A DNA stretch of 64,000 nucleotides from contig NZ_PJRT01000031.1 in assembly GCF_002858935.1 (NCBI RefSeq), positions 214,241-278,240 of the forward strand. The letters run 5' to 3'. The position numbers and the translations under genes were made by a program. This document shows, in pieces, positions 21,790 through 34,274 of this stretch. Source of the stretch: Pantoea endophytica. GTDB lineage: Bacteria > Pseudomonadota > Gammaproteobacteria > Enterobacterales > Enterobacteriaceae. The stretch's first letter is position 1. Each line of letters begins with the position of its first letter. Below the pieces are notes generated by a model. The model saw only the letters and a program-made list of their open reading frames with translations, ran no database searches and had not been told where the DNA came from.

Positions 21790-22536
21790 ATGGCTAGTCA
21801 TTTTGTACGTTGGATAGGTAATCCGCCCTTTTCTTCTGAGAACATGCGGGTGCCACAAGAAGTAATCAACAGCGCTCAGCGCTTCGCTGACAAGCGTCGC
21901 GGACGCTTTCTCGCCGCACGCGAACTGCTGGCTCAGCTGATGTTACGCGTCTACGGTATCCGCGAACTCCCCGCGCTAACGACCAGCAGCAGCGGACGCC
22001 CCTGTTTTGCCGATGCCAACCTGCCCGATTTCAGCATCTCCTACGCCGGAAACACTATCGGTGTGCTGCTGGCCGAAGAAGGCGGCCGCGCCGGACTGGA
22101 TATGGAAATTGTGCGCGCACACAGTCGCCAAACACAGGATATGCTGACACAGGATCTCTCCTCCGGCGAAAAAGCATGGATCAACGCGCAGCAGGATTTT
22201 ATGGAAGCGCTGACGCAAATCTGGACGCTGCGCCAAAGCATTCTCAAGCTCACCGGCGAAACCGATAGCGGTATTGATTCACTGCGTTTGCATCCTGCGG
22301 CCGGTCGGCTGCGTTCCACCGTGTTCCCCGATATTCAGGCGGTGTGTGATGCTGAGCCCACGCTGGTGTGGTCGTGCGCGCTGTCGCCCGGCACCGAACG
22401 CTTACATCTGTGGGAGATTGATGGCTCGCAGCAGTGGCAAGCGCTGCGCGATGTCGAGATGAGTAAACCCAATATCGGGCCGCATACGCTGCGCCTGACC
22501 AGTTTGGTCACGCCGCATGAGATGGGACATCCGTAA
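21790..22536 (+). CDS. yieE: YieE, phosphopantetheinyl transferase superfamily protein with an altered metal site
   Basis: 248-residue protein related to Sfp-type 4'-phosphopantetheinyl transferases, which attach the CoA-derived arm to carrier proteins. The first active-site motif is intact (GLDMEIV, D104 and E106). In the second motif the usual W-x-x-K-E...K reads WTLRQSILKLTG (W145, R148, Q149, K153), so the metal-binding glutamate is a glutamine. From memory E. coli YieE also departs from the motif here. The ATG at 21790 is chosen because GGAG lies 6-7 bases upstream, within the earlier in-frame ATG at 21778. It neighbours adeP and yieH as in E. coli, but yieF is missing. Activity is unproven. 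Confidence 0.8.
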   Translation: MASHFVRWIGNPPFSSENMRVPQEVINSAQRFADKRRGRFLAARELLAQLMLRVYGIRELPALTTSSSGRPCFADANLPDFSISYAGNTIGVLLAEEGGRAGLDMEIVRAHSRQTQDMLTQDLSSGEKAWINAQQDFMEALTQIWTLRQSILKLTGETDSGIDSLRLHPAAGRLRSTVFPDIQAVCDAEPTLVWSCALSPGTERLHLWEIDGSQQWQALRDVEMSKPNIGPHTLRLTSLVTPHEMGHP

Positions 22537-22560
22537 AAAAGGCCGCATCAGCGGCCTTTA
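22537..22560. terminator. Bidirectional terminator between yieE and adeP
   Basis: AAGGCCGC-ATCA-GCGGCCTT stem with an A-run on the left and TTTA on the right, filling the 28-base convergent gap. Confidence 0.8.
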
Positions 22561-22564
22561 CTGT

Positions 22565-23878
22565 TTAGTGGGCATCGATAAAGACGATTTTCAGCACGAA
22601 CAGTAGCGCGACCACCACCACGCACGGGCTGATTTCACGCCAGCGGCCGGTTCCCAACTTCATCACGCAGTAAGAGATAAAACCCAGCGCGATACCTTCC
22701 GTGATCGAGAAGCTGAACGGCATCATCGCCGCAGTAACAAACGCTGGCACCGCTTCGGTGAGATCGTCCCACTGCACGCGTGACAGCGACGCCGTCATCA
22801 ATACGCCAACGTAAATCAGCGCACCCGCCGCCGCATAGGACGGCACCATCGCCGCCAGCGGTGACAGGAACATCACCAGCAGGAACAGAATCCCGGTGAT
22901 CACCGCCATCAGGCCGGTACGACCGCCGATCGCCACGCCGGACGAACTTTCAATGTAGGCGGTTACCGATGAGGTACCAATCAGCGAACCGGTCACCGAA
23001 CTGATGCTATCAACGTACAGCGCCTGCTTCATGCGTGGGAAAGTGCCTTTCTCGTCAGTCAGCCCGGCTTTATCGGTCACGCCAATCAGCGTGCCGGAGG
23101 AGTCGAACAGATTCACCAGCATAAAGGAGAAGATCACCCCGGCCATGCCGATGTTGAACGCGCCTTTGATATCAACCTGGCCCACAACAGAAGTGATCGC
23201 TGGCGGAGCGGCGAACACGCCGCTGAATTTCACATCGCCAATGATCAAGCCCAGCGCGGTCGTCACCACAATCGACACCAGCACCGCCGCATGGATATTG
23301 CGGGAAGCCAGAATTGCGATGATGAAGAAACCCAGCGCCCCAAGCAGCACGCTGTGCGAGGTCAGATTACCCACAGCTACAATGGTATCGGCGTTTGGCA
23401 CGATAATTCCGGCGTTTTTCAGCCCCATCATGGCGATAAACAGACCAATACCAGCGGTGATGCCAACACGCAGGCTGAGCGGAATGTTGGCAATCATCCA
23501 GTAACGCACGCGCAGCAGCGTGAGGATCAGCAGACCCAGCGCGCCCCAGAAAATCGCGCCCATACCAATCTGCCACGAGTATCCCATGGCCCCGACCACC
23601 ACAAAGGCGAAGAAGGCGTTCAGGCCCATCGCCGGTGCCAGAGCTACCGGCAGATTCGCCACCAGCCCCATCAGAATACTGCCGAACGCGGCAATCAAGC
23701 AGGTAGTAACAAACACTGCCTGCGTATCCATGCCCGCTACACCGAGAATTTGCGGGTTAACGAAAACGATGTACACCATCGTCAGGAAAGTCGTGCAACC
23801 GGCAATCACTTCGGTACGCACGGTGGTTCCGTGTTCCTGCAGTTTAAAGATGCGCTGCAAAAGGCCCTGATTAGTCAT
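22565..23878 (-). CDS. adeP: Adenine permease (NCS2/AzgA-like family)
   Basis: Proton-coupled adenine importer of the inner membrane. It has 437 residues (E. coli AdeP 445), with 13-14 hydrophobic segments. The family signatures are MGLNAFFAFVVVG in the first repeat and LVNLFDSSGTLIGVTDKAGL in the second, with ITEGIALGFI near the C-terminus. The start MTNQGLLQRIFKLQEHGTTVRTEV resembles the AdeP/AdeQ type. Synteny (yieE-adeP-yieH) favours AdeP over the paralogue AdeQ and over hypoxanthine permeases GhxP/GhxQ. Confidence 0.87.
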   Translation of the reverse strand: MTNQGLLQRIFKLQEHGTTVRTEVIAGCTTFLTMVYIVFVNPQILGVAGMDTQAVFVTTCLIAAFGSILMGLVANLPVALAPAMGLNAFFAFVVVGAMGYSWQIGMGAIFWGALGLLILTLLRVRYWMIANIPLSLRVGITAGIGLFIAMMGLKNAGIIVPNADTIVAVGNLTSHSVLLGALGFFIIAILASRNIHAAVLVSIVVTTALGLIIGDVKFSGVFAAPPAITSVVGQVDIKGAFNIGMAGVIFSFMLVNLFDSSGTLIGVTDKAGLTDEKGTFPRMKQALYVDSISSVTGSLIGTSSVTAYIESSSGVAIGGRTGLMAVITGILFLLVMFLSPLAAMVPSYAAAGALIYVGVLMTASLSRVQWDDLTEAVPAFVTAAMMPFSFSITEGIALGFISYCVMKLGTGRWREISPCVVVVALLFVLKIVFIDAH

Positions 23879-24029
23879 TCCACTGTTCCGCTAAAAAATT
23901 TATCGCCGCGTATCCTATAGAGTTTAGCGTGGCAAAACACTGATTTTTCGCAACCGGTTGCTCAGGGTCGCTTTCTACGCTCAGTGCGCTAGAGTGTCAG
24001 CTTATTGTTTAACAAAAGGATGATGTGCG

Positions 24030-24692
24030 ATGTCGGTGGAATGTATTTTTTTTGATTGCGACGGCACGCTGGTCGACAGCGAAGTGATCTGTACGCAAGC
24101 TTACGTCAACACCTTTGCCCGCTACGGTATTGAACGCTCTCTGCAACAGATGTTTGAGCAGTATAAAGGGGTAAAGCTCTACGACATCATCCGCGATGTG
24201 GCGGCCGAACATCAGGTTGAACTGCCGCTCGAAGAAGTGGAAACCGCCTATCGCGCCGAAGTGGCTAGATTGTTTGATCTCGATTTGAAGCCAATTACCG
24301 GTGCCAAAGCGCTGGTGGAAAGTGTCAACGTGCCGATGTGTGTGGTTTCAAACGGCACGGTGAAGAAGATGCAGCATTCGCTGGGATTGACCGGCATGCT
24401 GCCGTATCTCGATGGCAAGCTGTACAGCGGGTATGACATTAACCACTGGAAGCCGGATCCGGAATTGATGTATCACGCCGCCGAGCAGATGCAGGTGCCG
24501 ATTGAGAAGTGCATTCTGGTGGATGATTCCGAAGCGGGCGCGCGTGCCGGGATCGCGGCCGGGATTCCGGTGTTTTACTACTGCGCCGATGCGCACAATC
24601 CCGAACTCGATCATCCGCTGGTGACGCGCTTTGATGATATGGCGCAGTTGCCGGATTTGTGGCGCGCGCGTGGCTGGGATTTGGTGGGGTAG
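24030..24692 (+). CDS. yieH: 6-phosphogluconate phosphatase YieH (HAD family)
   Basis: Cytoplasmic haloacid-dehalogenase phosphatase; E. coli YieH acts on 6-phosphogluconate and other small phosphates. It has 220 residues (E. coli 221). Motif I FFDCDGTLVDSE gives nucleophile D9 and acid/base D11. Motif II is VVSNGT, motif III covers SGYDINHWKPDP with the lysine, and motif IV is LVDDSEAGARAG. It has a helical C1 cap. It is divergent from adeP, as in E. coli; the intergenic region 23879-24029 shows no further gene. Confidence 0.92.
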   Translation: MSVECIFFDCDGTLVDSEVICTQAYVNTFARYGIERSLQQMFEQYKGVKLYDIIRDVAAEHQVELPLEEVETAYRAEVARLFDLDLKPITGAKALVESVNVPMCVVSNGTVKKMQHSLGLTGMLPYLDGKLYSGYDINHWKPDPELMYHAAEQMQVPIEKCILVDDSEAGARAGIAAGIPVFYYCADAHNPELDHPLVTRFDDMAQLPDLWRARGWDLVG

Positions 24693-24702
24693 AGCTCGTT
24701 TT

Positions 24703-24855
24703 CCCCCTCCTCGGTTCGTGCTGGCTGTCCCCCATCCCGGCCTTCCCCCATGAATGGGGGAAGGAGATGCTGCCACATGCAACTCCCAACCCACATATTG
24801 CAGCATCTTCCTCCCCCATTCATGGGGGAGGACCGAGGAGGGGGACAGCCAGCAC
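24703..24855. repeat. 153-base composite inverted-repeat element
   Basis: Three inverted pairs occur. The outer pair A is CCCCCTCCTCGGT (24703-24715) with 24832-24844, and pair B is GTGCTGGCTGTCCCCC (24718-24733) with 24840-24855; the two are perfect but interleaved. Inner arms 24745-24773 and 24800-24828 match 27 of 29 bases and each contains its own small palindrome (CCCCCATGAATGGGGG). It lies between the convergent ends of yieH and an MFS gene. It looks like a non-coding miniature repeat of the REP/MITE kind. Confidence 0.75.
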
Positions 24856-24863
24856 AATCCAAA

Positions 24864-26102
24864 TCAGCCAATCGCCCCTAACGAATCCTCGTTGCTCTGC
24901 TTCTTCGGCAGCAGGAACAGCGTGGCGGCGATATCCAGCAGATAAATCAGCGCCAGCAGCGTGATCGCCGCGGTGAAAGAGATATTGGTCGCCAGCAGGC
25001 CAATCACTAATGGACCAAATCCGCCCACGCCACGCCCCAAATTAAACAACACGTTCTGCGCTGTTGCGCGCGCCTGCGGTGGGAAAGTATCGGAAATCAG
25101 CGCGCCGTAGCCGCCGATCATGCCGTTCACAAACATCCCCATCAGCGCGCCGGTAAACAGCATCACCGTAGGATCACGCAGCTGAGCATACACCACCACC
25201 ATCACCACCGCGCCGAACTGATACAGCAGGAAGATTTTCCAGCGCGCGAAGCGATCGGCCAGCACGCCAAACAGCCAGATGCCGAACGTCATGCCCACCA
25301 CCGTCACCGCGGTCCACAAGCCTGATTTGGTCAGGCTGAAACCGAAGCTGGACGACAGATAGCTCGGCATCCAAATCATCAATCCGTAGTAACCAAAGTT
25401 CTGCACCGAGCAGAGAATGAAAATCCCCAGGCTGGCTTTGCTGGTGGCGCGATCGGCAAACAGCAATTTAAGACGTGCGCCAAACGAGAGCTGCGGCGTT
25501 TTCTCCACGTGGCGGGTAAAGCTCTCCGGCTCGCCCATGCTGCGGCGAATCACAAAGGAGACCAGCGCCGGCAGCAAACCGACGAGGAACATGCCGCGCC
25601 AGCCAATCACGCTCAGCAGCGGCGGCGTGATAAAGGCCGCCAGCAGCACACCGAGCTGCCAGCCAATGCCCACCCACGCCGAGGCGCGGTTGCGCTTCTC
25701 TTTCGGCCAGGCTTCGGCAATCAGCGCCATGCCGATGCCGAACTCGCCGCCCAATCCCACGCCCGCCAGCGTGCGGTACACCAGCAGATCCCAATAACCC
25801 TGCGCCACGGCGCACAGGCCAGTGAATACCGAGAACACCAGAATAGTAACGGTAAGGATACGGATGCGGCCATAACGATCGCTGAGATGGCCAAACACGA
25901 TGCCGCCGATCACCGCGCCAATCAGTGTCCAGGTGACCAGCGAACCGGCCTGAGAAGGATCGAGCGCCAGCGAGACGCTGATCGCCGGCAGCATAAAACC
26001 AAGAATCAGCAGATCAAATCCGTCCATCGCGTAGCCGCTGATAGCCGCCACCATGGCTTTCGCCGGTGTAATGGCTTGTTTTTTAGGAGTTGGGGAAGAC
26101 AT
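24864..26102 (-). CDS. MFS transporter, AAHS/sialate-type, substrate unknown
   Basis: 412-residue inner-membrane transporter of the major facilitator superfamily with twelve hydrophobic segments. The signature after TM1, GYAMDGFDLLILGFMLPAI, with the acidic pair in TM1, and HLSDRYGRIRILT between TM2 and TM3, place it with aromatic-acid/carboxylate:H+ symporters (AAHS; also NanT- and ShiA-like proteins). It stands alone, read leftwards, between yieH and phoU where E. coli has cbrB/cbrC and other genes, so it is an accessory gene. No adjacent catabolic gene hints at the substrate. A small carboxylic acid is a guess from the family. Confidence 0.8.
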   Translation of the reverse strand: MSSPTPKKQAITPAKAMVAAISGYAMDGFDLLILGFMLPAISVSLALDPSQAGSLVTWTLIGAVIGGIVFGHLSDRYGRIRILTVTILVFSVFTGLCAVAQGYWDLLVYRTLAGVGLGGEFGIGMALIAEAWPKEKRNRASAWVGIGWQLGVLLAAFITPPLLSVIGWRGMFLVGLLPALVSFVIRRSMGEPESFTRHVEKTPQLSFGARLKLLFADRATSKASLGIFILCSVQNFGYYGLMIWMPSYLSSSFGFSLTKSGLWTAVTVVGMTFGIWLFGVLADRFARWKIFLLYQFGAVVMVVVYAQLRDPTVMLFTGALMGMFVNGMIGGYGALISDTFPPQARATAQNVLFNLGRGVGGFGPLVIGLLATNISFTAAITLLALIYLLDIAATLFLLPKKQSNEDSLGAIG

Positions 26103-26177
26103 GTAACAGCACCTGGCAGAAAAAAGTGCGCCAAGTATAAAGAGAGGGAATCGATGAGAACAGACAGAATTTAAGCA

Positions 26178-26211
26178 GGCGGCCCGTTAGCCACAGTGGC
26201 AACGGGCCGCC
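26178..26211 (-). terminator. Terminator of the pst-phoU operon
   Basis: Perfect 11-base stem GGCGGCCCGTT / AACGGGCCGCC, 10 bases beyond the phoU stop; the T-run is weak. Confidence 0.65.
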
Positions 26212-26221
26212 GACGCATCAA

Positions 26222-26956
26222 TCAAGAGGGTTTATTGCTGCCGTCATCGCCCGACAGCAGTTCATCCAGCTTGTCGCCGCCCACATGACGGAAATCCTGA
26301 CCTTTGACGAAATAGAAGATAATTTCGCAGATGTTCTGGCAGCGATCGCCGATACGCTCGATGGCGCGCGCGCAGAACAGCGCGGTCAGCACGCTTGGGA
26401 TAGTGCGCGGATCTTCCATCATGTAGGTCATCAGCTGACGCACGATGCCTTCGTACTCTTTATCCACCTTCTTATCTTCGCGGTAGATTTTGATGGCTTC
26501 GTTGAGATCCATGCGCGCGAACGCATCCAGCACGTCGTGCAGCATCTGCACGGTGTGATGACCAAGCGCTTCAAGGCTCACCAGCAGCGGCAGATGCTGC
26601 TGGCTGAACTTCTCCAGCGCGGTGCGGCTGATTTTTTCCGCCACATCGCCAATGCGTTCCAGCTCAGAAATGGTCTTGATGATCGCCATTACCAGGCGCA
26701 AATCGCTGGCGGTCGGCTGGCGTTTGGCGATGATGCGCACACAGGCTTCATCAATCTCCACTTCCATCATGTTGACCTTCTGGTCGCCGTCGATGACGTG
26801 ACGCGCCAGCTCGCCATCCTGGTTGTGCATCGCGGTGATGGCGTCCATCAGCTGCTTCTCAACCATGCCGCCCATGATCATCACTTGCGTGCGAATGTGC
26901 TCCAGCTCCGCGTTGAACTGACCGGAGATGTGTTTGTTCAGATTTAAATTATCCAT
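26222..26956 (-). CDS. phoU: Phosphate signalling regulator PhoU
   Basis: Negative regulator linking the PstSCAB transporter to the PhoR kinase. It has 244 residues (E. coli 241), with two three-helix bundles. The repeated metal-binding motif E-x-x-x-D is seen as [13 protein letters not shown] (about 110) and [16 protein letters not shown] (about 205). It is last in pstSCAB-phoU, 14 bases after pstB. Loss of PhoU in relatives gives constitutive Pho expression. Confidence 0.97.
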   Translation of the reverse strand: MDNLNLNKHISGQFNAELEHIRTQVMIMGGMVEKQLMDAITAMHNQDGELARHVIDGDQKVNMMEVEIDEACVRIIAKRQPTASDLRLVMAIIKTISELERIGDVAEKISRTALEKFSQQHLPLLVSLEALGHHTVQMLHDVLDAFARMDLNEAIKIYREDKKVDKEYEGIVRQLMTYMMEDPRTIPSVLTALFCARAIERIGDRCQNICEIIFYFVKGQDFRHVGGDKLDELLSGDDGSNKPS

Positions 26957-26970
26957 GTGCGTCTCCTGAA

Positions 26971-27753
<783 letters not shown>

Positions 27754-27787
27754 TCATAAGCATCGCCGCCGAAGCCGCGCTGGGAAA

Positions 27788-28675
27788 TTAGTGTTTGCCC
27801 TTGGCGAAAACCACACGCGCCACAATGTTCAGCAGCAGCACGCACACGGTAATAATCAGCACACCCGCCCACGCCAGGCTTTGCCACTCGGCAAAGGGGC
27901 TCATGGCGAATTTAAAGATGGTGACCGGCAGGTTAGCGATCGGCTGCATCATGTCGGTGCTCCAGAACTGGTTCGACAGCGCAGTAAACAGCAGCGGTGC
28001 GGTTTCACCGGCAATACGCGCCACGGCCAACAGCACACCGGTGATGATGCCGGAAACCGAGGCTTTCAGCGTAATCGCCGAAATCATTTTCCACTTCGGC
28101 GTACCCAGCGCATAAGCCGCTTCACGCATGCTGTCGGGTACCAGACGCAGCATATTTTCGGAGGTACGAATCACAATCGGGATTTGCAGCAGCGCCAGCG
28201 CTACTACGCCGGCCCAACCGGAGAAGTGCTGCATCTGCGATACCACAATGGTGTAAACAAACAGGCCCACCACAATCGACGGTGCTGACAGCAGAATGTC
28301 GTTGATGAAGCGAATCACTTCCGCCAGCCAGTGTTTACGGCCATATTCCGCCAGATAAATCCCTGCCATGATGCCGAGCGGCGTTCCGATGATCGTCGAC
28401 CAGAAAATCAGTAAACCGCTGCCGAGTAAGGCGTTGGCTAAACCACCGCCTGCGGTGTTGGGCGGCGGTGTCGATTCGGTAAACAGCTCCCAGCTCAACC
28501 CATCAACGCCGCGCGTAACGGTGGTGAACAGAATCCACACCAGCCAGAACAGACCGAATGCCATGGTCATCAGCGACAGCGTCAGGGCAATTTTGTTTTT
28601 GGTACTGCGCCATGCCTGCATTTTGCGGCGCGAGGCTTCCAGCTCAGCGCGAGCCTGAACTTCAATAGCGGTCAT
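27788..28675 (-). CDS. pstA: Phosphate ABC transporter permease PstA
   Basis: One of two membrane subunits of the phosphate importer. It has 295 residues with six hydrophobic segments. The coupling-helix motif for PstB lies in [16 protein letters not shown]. The start overlaps the pstC stop by 4 bases (ATGA). N-terminal residues [22 protein letters not shown] are hydrophilic, as in E. coli PstA. Confidence 0.97.
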   Translation of the reverse strand: MTAIEVQARAELEASRRKMQAWRSTKNKIALTLSLMTMAFGLFWLVWILFTTVTRGVDGLSWELFTESTPPPNTAGGGLANALLGSGLLIFWSTIIGTPLGIMAGIYLAEYGRKHWLAEVIRFINDILLSAPSIVVGLFVYTIVVSQMQHFSGWAGVVALALLQIPIVIRTSENMLRLVPDSMREAAYALGTPKWKMISAITLKASVSGIITGVLLAVARIAGETAPLLFTALSNQFWSTDMMQPIANLPVTIFKFAMSPFAEWQSLAWAGVLIITVCVLLLNIVARVVFAKGKH

Positions 28676-29634
28676 GAACGGGCTCCTTCACTCTTCGCCA
28701 AACGCAGGATCATCAGTTTGGAGATCGCCAGCACGATAAAGGTAATCACGAACAGAATCAGACCCAGCTCCATCAGAGCCGCGACGTGGACACCGGATTC
28801 CGCTTCGGCGAATTCGTTGGCCAGCGCGGAGGTGATGCTGTTGCCCGGCATAAACAGCGAGGCGCTGTCGAGCTGGTAGGTGTTACCGATGATAAAGGTC
28901 ACCGCCATGGTTTCACCCAACGCGCGGCCCAGGCCAAGCATCACGCCGCCGATCACGCCATTTTTGGTGAACGGCAGCACGATGCGCCAGATCACTTCCC
29001 ACGTGGTGCAGCCGATACCGTAAGCCGACTCTTTCATCATCACCGGCGTTTGTTCAAATACGTCGCGCATCACCGAGGCGATGTACGGGATGATCATGAT
29101 GGCGAGAATCACGCCCGCCGCCAGAATACCGATACCGAATGCCGGGCCAGAGAATAGCGTGCCGACAATCGGGATATTCGCCATCACGTTGCCAACCGGC
29201 GTCTGGAAATATTCGGCGAACAGCGGCGCGAAAACAAACAGGCCCCACATGCCGTACACGATGCTGGGGATGGCCGCCAGCAGCTCAATGGCGGTGCCCA
29301 ACGGGCGACGCAGCCAGCCTGGCGCCAGTTCGGTCAGGAACAGCGCGATGCCGAAGCTCACCGGCACGGCAATGATCAAGGCAATAATCGAGGTGACGAG
29401 GGTGCCGTAAATCGGTACCAGCGCACCAAATTGTTCGTTTGGCGCATCCCAGGTTTTGTTCCACAGGAAAGAGAAACCAAATTTTTGGATGCTTGGCCAG
29501 GAGGAGAAAATCAGGGAGACGATAATACCGCCCATCAACAGCAACACGATAAGCGCGGATAGCTTCACCAGCGCGCCGAAAATCATGTCGCCTTGTTTAC
29601 CGGGGGCTTTGAACGTCGGCTTAGTGGCAGCCAT
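28672..29634 (-). CDS. pstC: Phosphate ABC transporter permease PstC
   Basis: Second membrane subunit of the phosphate importer. It has 320 residues (E. coli 319) and starts [16 protein letters not shown]. The frame is open for 21 further codons upstream, but E. coli homology and the spacing to pstS support the ATG at 29634. The EAA-type coupling motif is [20 protein letters not shown]. Six hydrophobic segments are visible. It overlaps pstA by 4 bases. Confidence 0.97.
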   Translation of the reverse strand: MAATKPTFKAPGKQGDMIFGALVKLSALIVLLLMGGIIVSLIFSSWPSIQKFGFSFLWNKTWDAPNEQFGALVPIYGTLVTSIIALIIAVPVSFGIALFLTELAPGWLRRPLGTAIELLAAIPSIVYGMWGLFVFAPLFAEYFQTPVGNVMANIPIVGTLFSGPAFGIGILAAGVILAIMIIPYIASVMRDVFEQTPVMMKESAYGIGCTTWEVIWRIVLPFTKNGVIGGVMLGLGRALGETMAVTFIIGNTYQLDSASLFMPGNSITSALANEFAEAESGVHVAALMELGLILFVITFIVLAISKLMILRLAKSEGARS

Positions 29635-29723
29635 AGAATTCTCTGTTCTCAGGGGGATGTCAGGGCGGCACGCAGGCCGCCCATTGGGGTTGGCCAACCG
29701 TCTCGGCTGGCCGGGTCAATCTG

Positions 29724-30767
29724 TTACTGGTACAGCGCTTTACCGGAGCTATCTTTGATGTTCGCTTTCCACGCTGCACGAATCTGGTTAGCTACGCTTT
29801 CTGGCAGCGCGGCGTAATCCAGGTCGGTTGCGGTTTTGCTGCCACCTTTGTATGCCCAGTCGAAGAACTTCAGCACTTCGCTACCTTTCTCCGCATTCGC
29901 CTGATCTTTGTAAATCAGGATGAAGGTGGTTGAGGTGATCGGCCATGCATCGTTGCCTTTCTGGAAGGTCAGATCCTGAGCAAAGGTTTTGCTCCAGTCT
30001 GCGCCTTTCGCGGCGTTAGCAAAGCTCTCTTCACTTGGTGCGACCGCTTTACCGTCGGCATCAACCAGTTTGGTGTAGGTCAGGTTGTTCTGCTTGGCGT
30101 AAGCGTATTCCACATAGCCAATTGAACCCGGCAGACGCTGTACAAACGCGGCCACGCCGTCGTTACCTTTACCGCCCAGACCGGTTGGCCAGTTAACGGT
30201 GTTACCTTTACCGATTTTGCTGTTCCACTCTTCGTTCACTTTTGCCAGGTAGCTGGTGAAGACGAAGGAAGTACCGGAACCGTCAGCGCGGCGAACCACG
30301 TTGATGTTGGAATCTGGCAGTTTCACGCCTGGGTTCAGTTTAGTGATCGCCGGGTCGTTCCACTTTTTGATGGTGCCGAGGTAGATGTCGCCCACGGTTT
30401 TACCGTCAAGAGTCAGTTCACCGGATTTCACACCTGGGATGTTAACCGCCAGCACCACACCACCGATGACGGTAGGGAACTGGAACAGGCCGTTTTTCTG
30501 CAGATCTTCTTCTTTCATTGGCGCATCAGACGCACCGAAATCGACGGTTTTCGCGATGATTTGCTTCACGCCGCCGGAAGAACCAATACCCTGATAGTTG
30601 ATTTTGCTACCGGTGGCTTGCTGGTACTCGGCTGCCCACTTGGCATAAACCGGCGCCGGGAATGTCCCGCCTGCGCCCGTCAGATCGGTGGCTGCAAAAG
30701 CAGAAACCGCGCTTACTGCGAAGGTGGCGGCGAGGATTCGGGCTACGGTGCTACGCATCAGTGTCAT
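29724..30767 (-). CDS. pstS: Periplasmic phosphate-binding protein PstS
   Basis: High-affinity phosphate receptor of the Pst importer. It has 347 residues with an N-terminal signal peptide, probable cleavage after AFA at residue 25. The mature protein starts [19 protein letters not shown]. Phosphate-ligand stretches are seen as [21 protein letters not shown] and [11 protein letters not shown]. The ATG at 30767 has GGAGG 5-8 bases upstream. It is first in the operon and sits behind two PHO boxes. Confidence 0.98.
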   Translation of the reverse strand: MTLMRSTVARILAATFAVSAVSAFAATDLTGAGGTFPAPVYAKWAAEYQQATGSKINYQGIGSSGGVKQIIAKTVDFGASDAPMKEEDLQKNGLFQFPTVIGGVVLAVNIPGVKSGELTLDGKTVGDIYLGTIKKWNDPAITKLNPGVKLPDSNINVVRRADGSGTSFVFTSYLAKVNEEWNSKIGKGNTVNWPTGLGGKGNDGVAAFVQRLPGSIGYVEYAYAKQNNLTYTKLVDADGKAVAPSEESFANAAKGADWSKTFAQDLTFQKGNDAWPITSTTFILIYKDQANAEKGSEVLKFFDWAYKGGSKTATDLDYAALPESVANQIRAAWKANIKDSSGKALYQ

Positions 30768-30845
30768 GTTCCCTCCAGGGGATTCAAAAAAATCAGGCTC
30801 AATGCCTTTTTAGTAGGAGTCAGTGATTGCTGCTGGAGGGAAAAT

Positions 30846-30896
30846 AGGACAGTTTGATGACAGTGAAATGTACGAAATGTGACAGTTATATGACAG
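30846..30896 (-). promoter_or_regulatory. Two PHO boxes upstream of pstS
   Basis: On the minus strand CTGTCATATAACTGTCAC (30879-30896) fits the PhoB box (CTGTCAT-A/T-rich-CTGTCAY) exactly, and CTGTCATCAAACTGTCCT (30846-30863) fits with a change in the last half-site. An AT-rich -10-like TATTTT follows at 30841-30846. This implies PhoB activation under phosphate limitation. Confidence 0.9.
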
Positions 30897-30912
30897 CGTA
30901 CAGAAATGAAGC

Positions 30913-30929
30913 GGGCCCATTGCGGGCCC
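30913..30929 (-). terminator. Possible glmS terminator
   Basis: GGGCCC-ATTGC-GGGCCC stem shortly beyond the glmS stop; no long T-run, so efficiency is uncertain. Confidence 0.4.
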
Positions 30930-30943
30930 ACTCTTGTTACTGA

Positions 30944-32773
<1,830 letters not shown>

Positions 32774-32876
32774 AGTAATTTCCTGACTTCATGGCTTTCG
32801 GCCATTGCGTTGTCATACGACCTGATTTCCCCGAGCCTTGTAGAGAGTGGGGATATTTTTTTATGGCACTGCTAAC

Positions 32877-32896
32877 AGGCCGATCGTTGTCGGCCT
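32877..32896 (-). other. Hairpin in the glmU-glmS spacer
   Basis: AGGCCGA / TCGGCCT stem with a 6-base loop, 8 bases beyond the glmU stop. The 130-base spacer is where E. coli glmUS mRNA is processed and where GlmZ acts; a role of this hairpin in that control is inference. Confidence 0.4.
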
Positions 32897-32903
32897 TTAA
32901 AAT

Positions 32904-34274
32904 TTATTTTTTCTTAACAGGACGCTGCCAGCCCGATTTTTGATTCTGTTCTTTACGGTTGTAGACCAGATCCGCAGCTAACACATCTTTCATTATCGTG
33001 GTGCCCGCGGCGATGGTCGCACCGCTCGCCACGCTGACAGGCGCCACCAGTTGGGTATCCGAACCGATAAACACGTTGTCGCCAATGATGGTTTTGGATT
33101 TGTTGGCGCCATCATAGTTACAGGTAATGGTACCCGCACCGATATTCACGCCCGCGCCAATTTCCGCATCGCCGAGATAAGAGAGATGACCGGCTTTGGA
33201 GCCTTTGCCGAGCGTGGCTTTCTTCATCTCTACAAAGTTGCCCACATGCGCCGCTTCCGCCAACTCGCTGCCCGGACGCAGACGCGCAAAAGGCCCAACC
33301 GTACAAGCAGCGGCTAACGTGGCATCTTCGATCACCGAATAAGGGCTGATTTCACAGTCGTCAGCAATCATGCTGTTTTTAATGATGCAGCCGGCACCGA
33401 TTTTTACGCGGTTGCCGAGCGTGACCTTGCCTTCGATGATCACGTTAGTGTCGATCTCCACATCGCGGCCGTGTTGCAACGCACCGCGCAGATCGAAACG
33501 CGCCGGATCGCGCAGCATCACACCCGCCAGCAGCAGCTTTTCTGCCTGCTCGCTTTGGTAGACACGCTCAAGCGTTGCCAGCTGCAGGCGATTGTTGACG
33601 CCATCGGTTTCGCTGATGCGCGCCGGATGCACCGCATTGATCACGCGGCCTTCGTGGTGCGCCATGGCGATGATATCGGTGATATAGAATTCGCCCTGCG
33701 CATTGTTGTTGTTAAGTTGTGCCAGCCAGCGCTTGAGGTCGCCACCGTTGGCAATCAGGATGCCGGTGTTAATTTCCTGAATATTTAGCTGTTCTGGCGA
33801 GGCATCTTTCTGCTCAATGATGCCGATCACCGTGCCGTTTTCACGCACGATACGACCGTAGCCGGTGGGGTTATCCAGAACCACGGTGAGTAAACCAATG
33901 CCGCCCGCGGGTTTCGCATCACGCAGACGTTGCAAACTGGCCTGCGAGATCAGCGGCACGTCGCCGTACAGCATCAGAATATCTTCGTCATCGGCAAAGA
34001 AGGGTGCCGCCTGCTGCATCGCATGACCAGTACCCAGTTGCTCTGCCTGCAGCACCCAGTTGAGTGCGTTATGCGCTAACGTTGACTGCAGTAAATCTCC
34101 GCCGTGGCCGTAAACCAGATGGACCTGCTGGGCGCCCAAACCGGTTGCGGCATCAATAACGTGCTGAACCATTGGTTTACCTGCAAGGGTGTGCAGAACT
34201 TTGGGCAGGTCGGAATACATTCGGGTGCCTTTGCCAGCGGCTAAGATCACCACACTCATCGCGTTCGTAGACAT
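32904..34274 (-). CDS. glmU: Bifunctional UDP-N-acetylglucosamine pyrophosphorylase / glucosamine-1-phosphate N-acetyltransferase
   Basis: Acetylates GlcN-1-P and then forms UDP-GlcNAc. It has 456 residues, like E. coli. The N-terminal uridylyltransferase domain has the signature [18 protein letters not shown]. From about residue 250 a left-handed beta-helix of hexapeptide repeats forms the acetyltransferase, with the active-site region [20 protein letters not shown] (shown to 20). The ATG at 34274 has AGGA 5 bases upstream; the frame extends 7 codons further without support. The extreme C-terminus RPVKKK is conserved. Confidence 0.98.
   Translation of the reverse strand: MSTNAMSVVILAAGKGTRMYSDLPKVLHTLAGKPMVQHVIDAATGLGAQQVHLVYGHGGDLLQSTLAHNALNWVLQAEQLGTGHAMQQAAPFFADDEDILMLYGDVPLISQASLQRLRDAKPAGGIGLLTVVLDNPTGYGRIVRENGTVIGIIEQKDASPEQLNIQEINTGILIANGGDLKRWLAQLNNNNAQGEFYITDIIAMAHHEGRVINAVHPARISETDGVNNRLQLATLERVYQSEQAEKLLLAGVMLRDPARFDLRGALQHGRDVEIDTNVIIEGKVTLGNRVKIGAGCIIKNSMIADDCEISPYSVIEDATLAAACTVGPFARLRPGSELAEAAHVGNFVEMKKATLGKGSKAGHLSYLGDAEIGAGVNIGAGTITCNYDGANKSKTIIGDNVFIGSDTQLVAPVSVASGATIAAGTTIMKDVLAADLVYNRKEQNQKSGWQRPVKKK

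Noticed and set aside
24659..24964. Several small frames in the 24703-24855 repeat
   Set aside because: They arise from the proline/glycine-rich translation of the palindromes and have no start context or homology.
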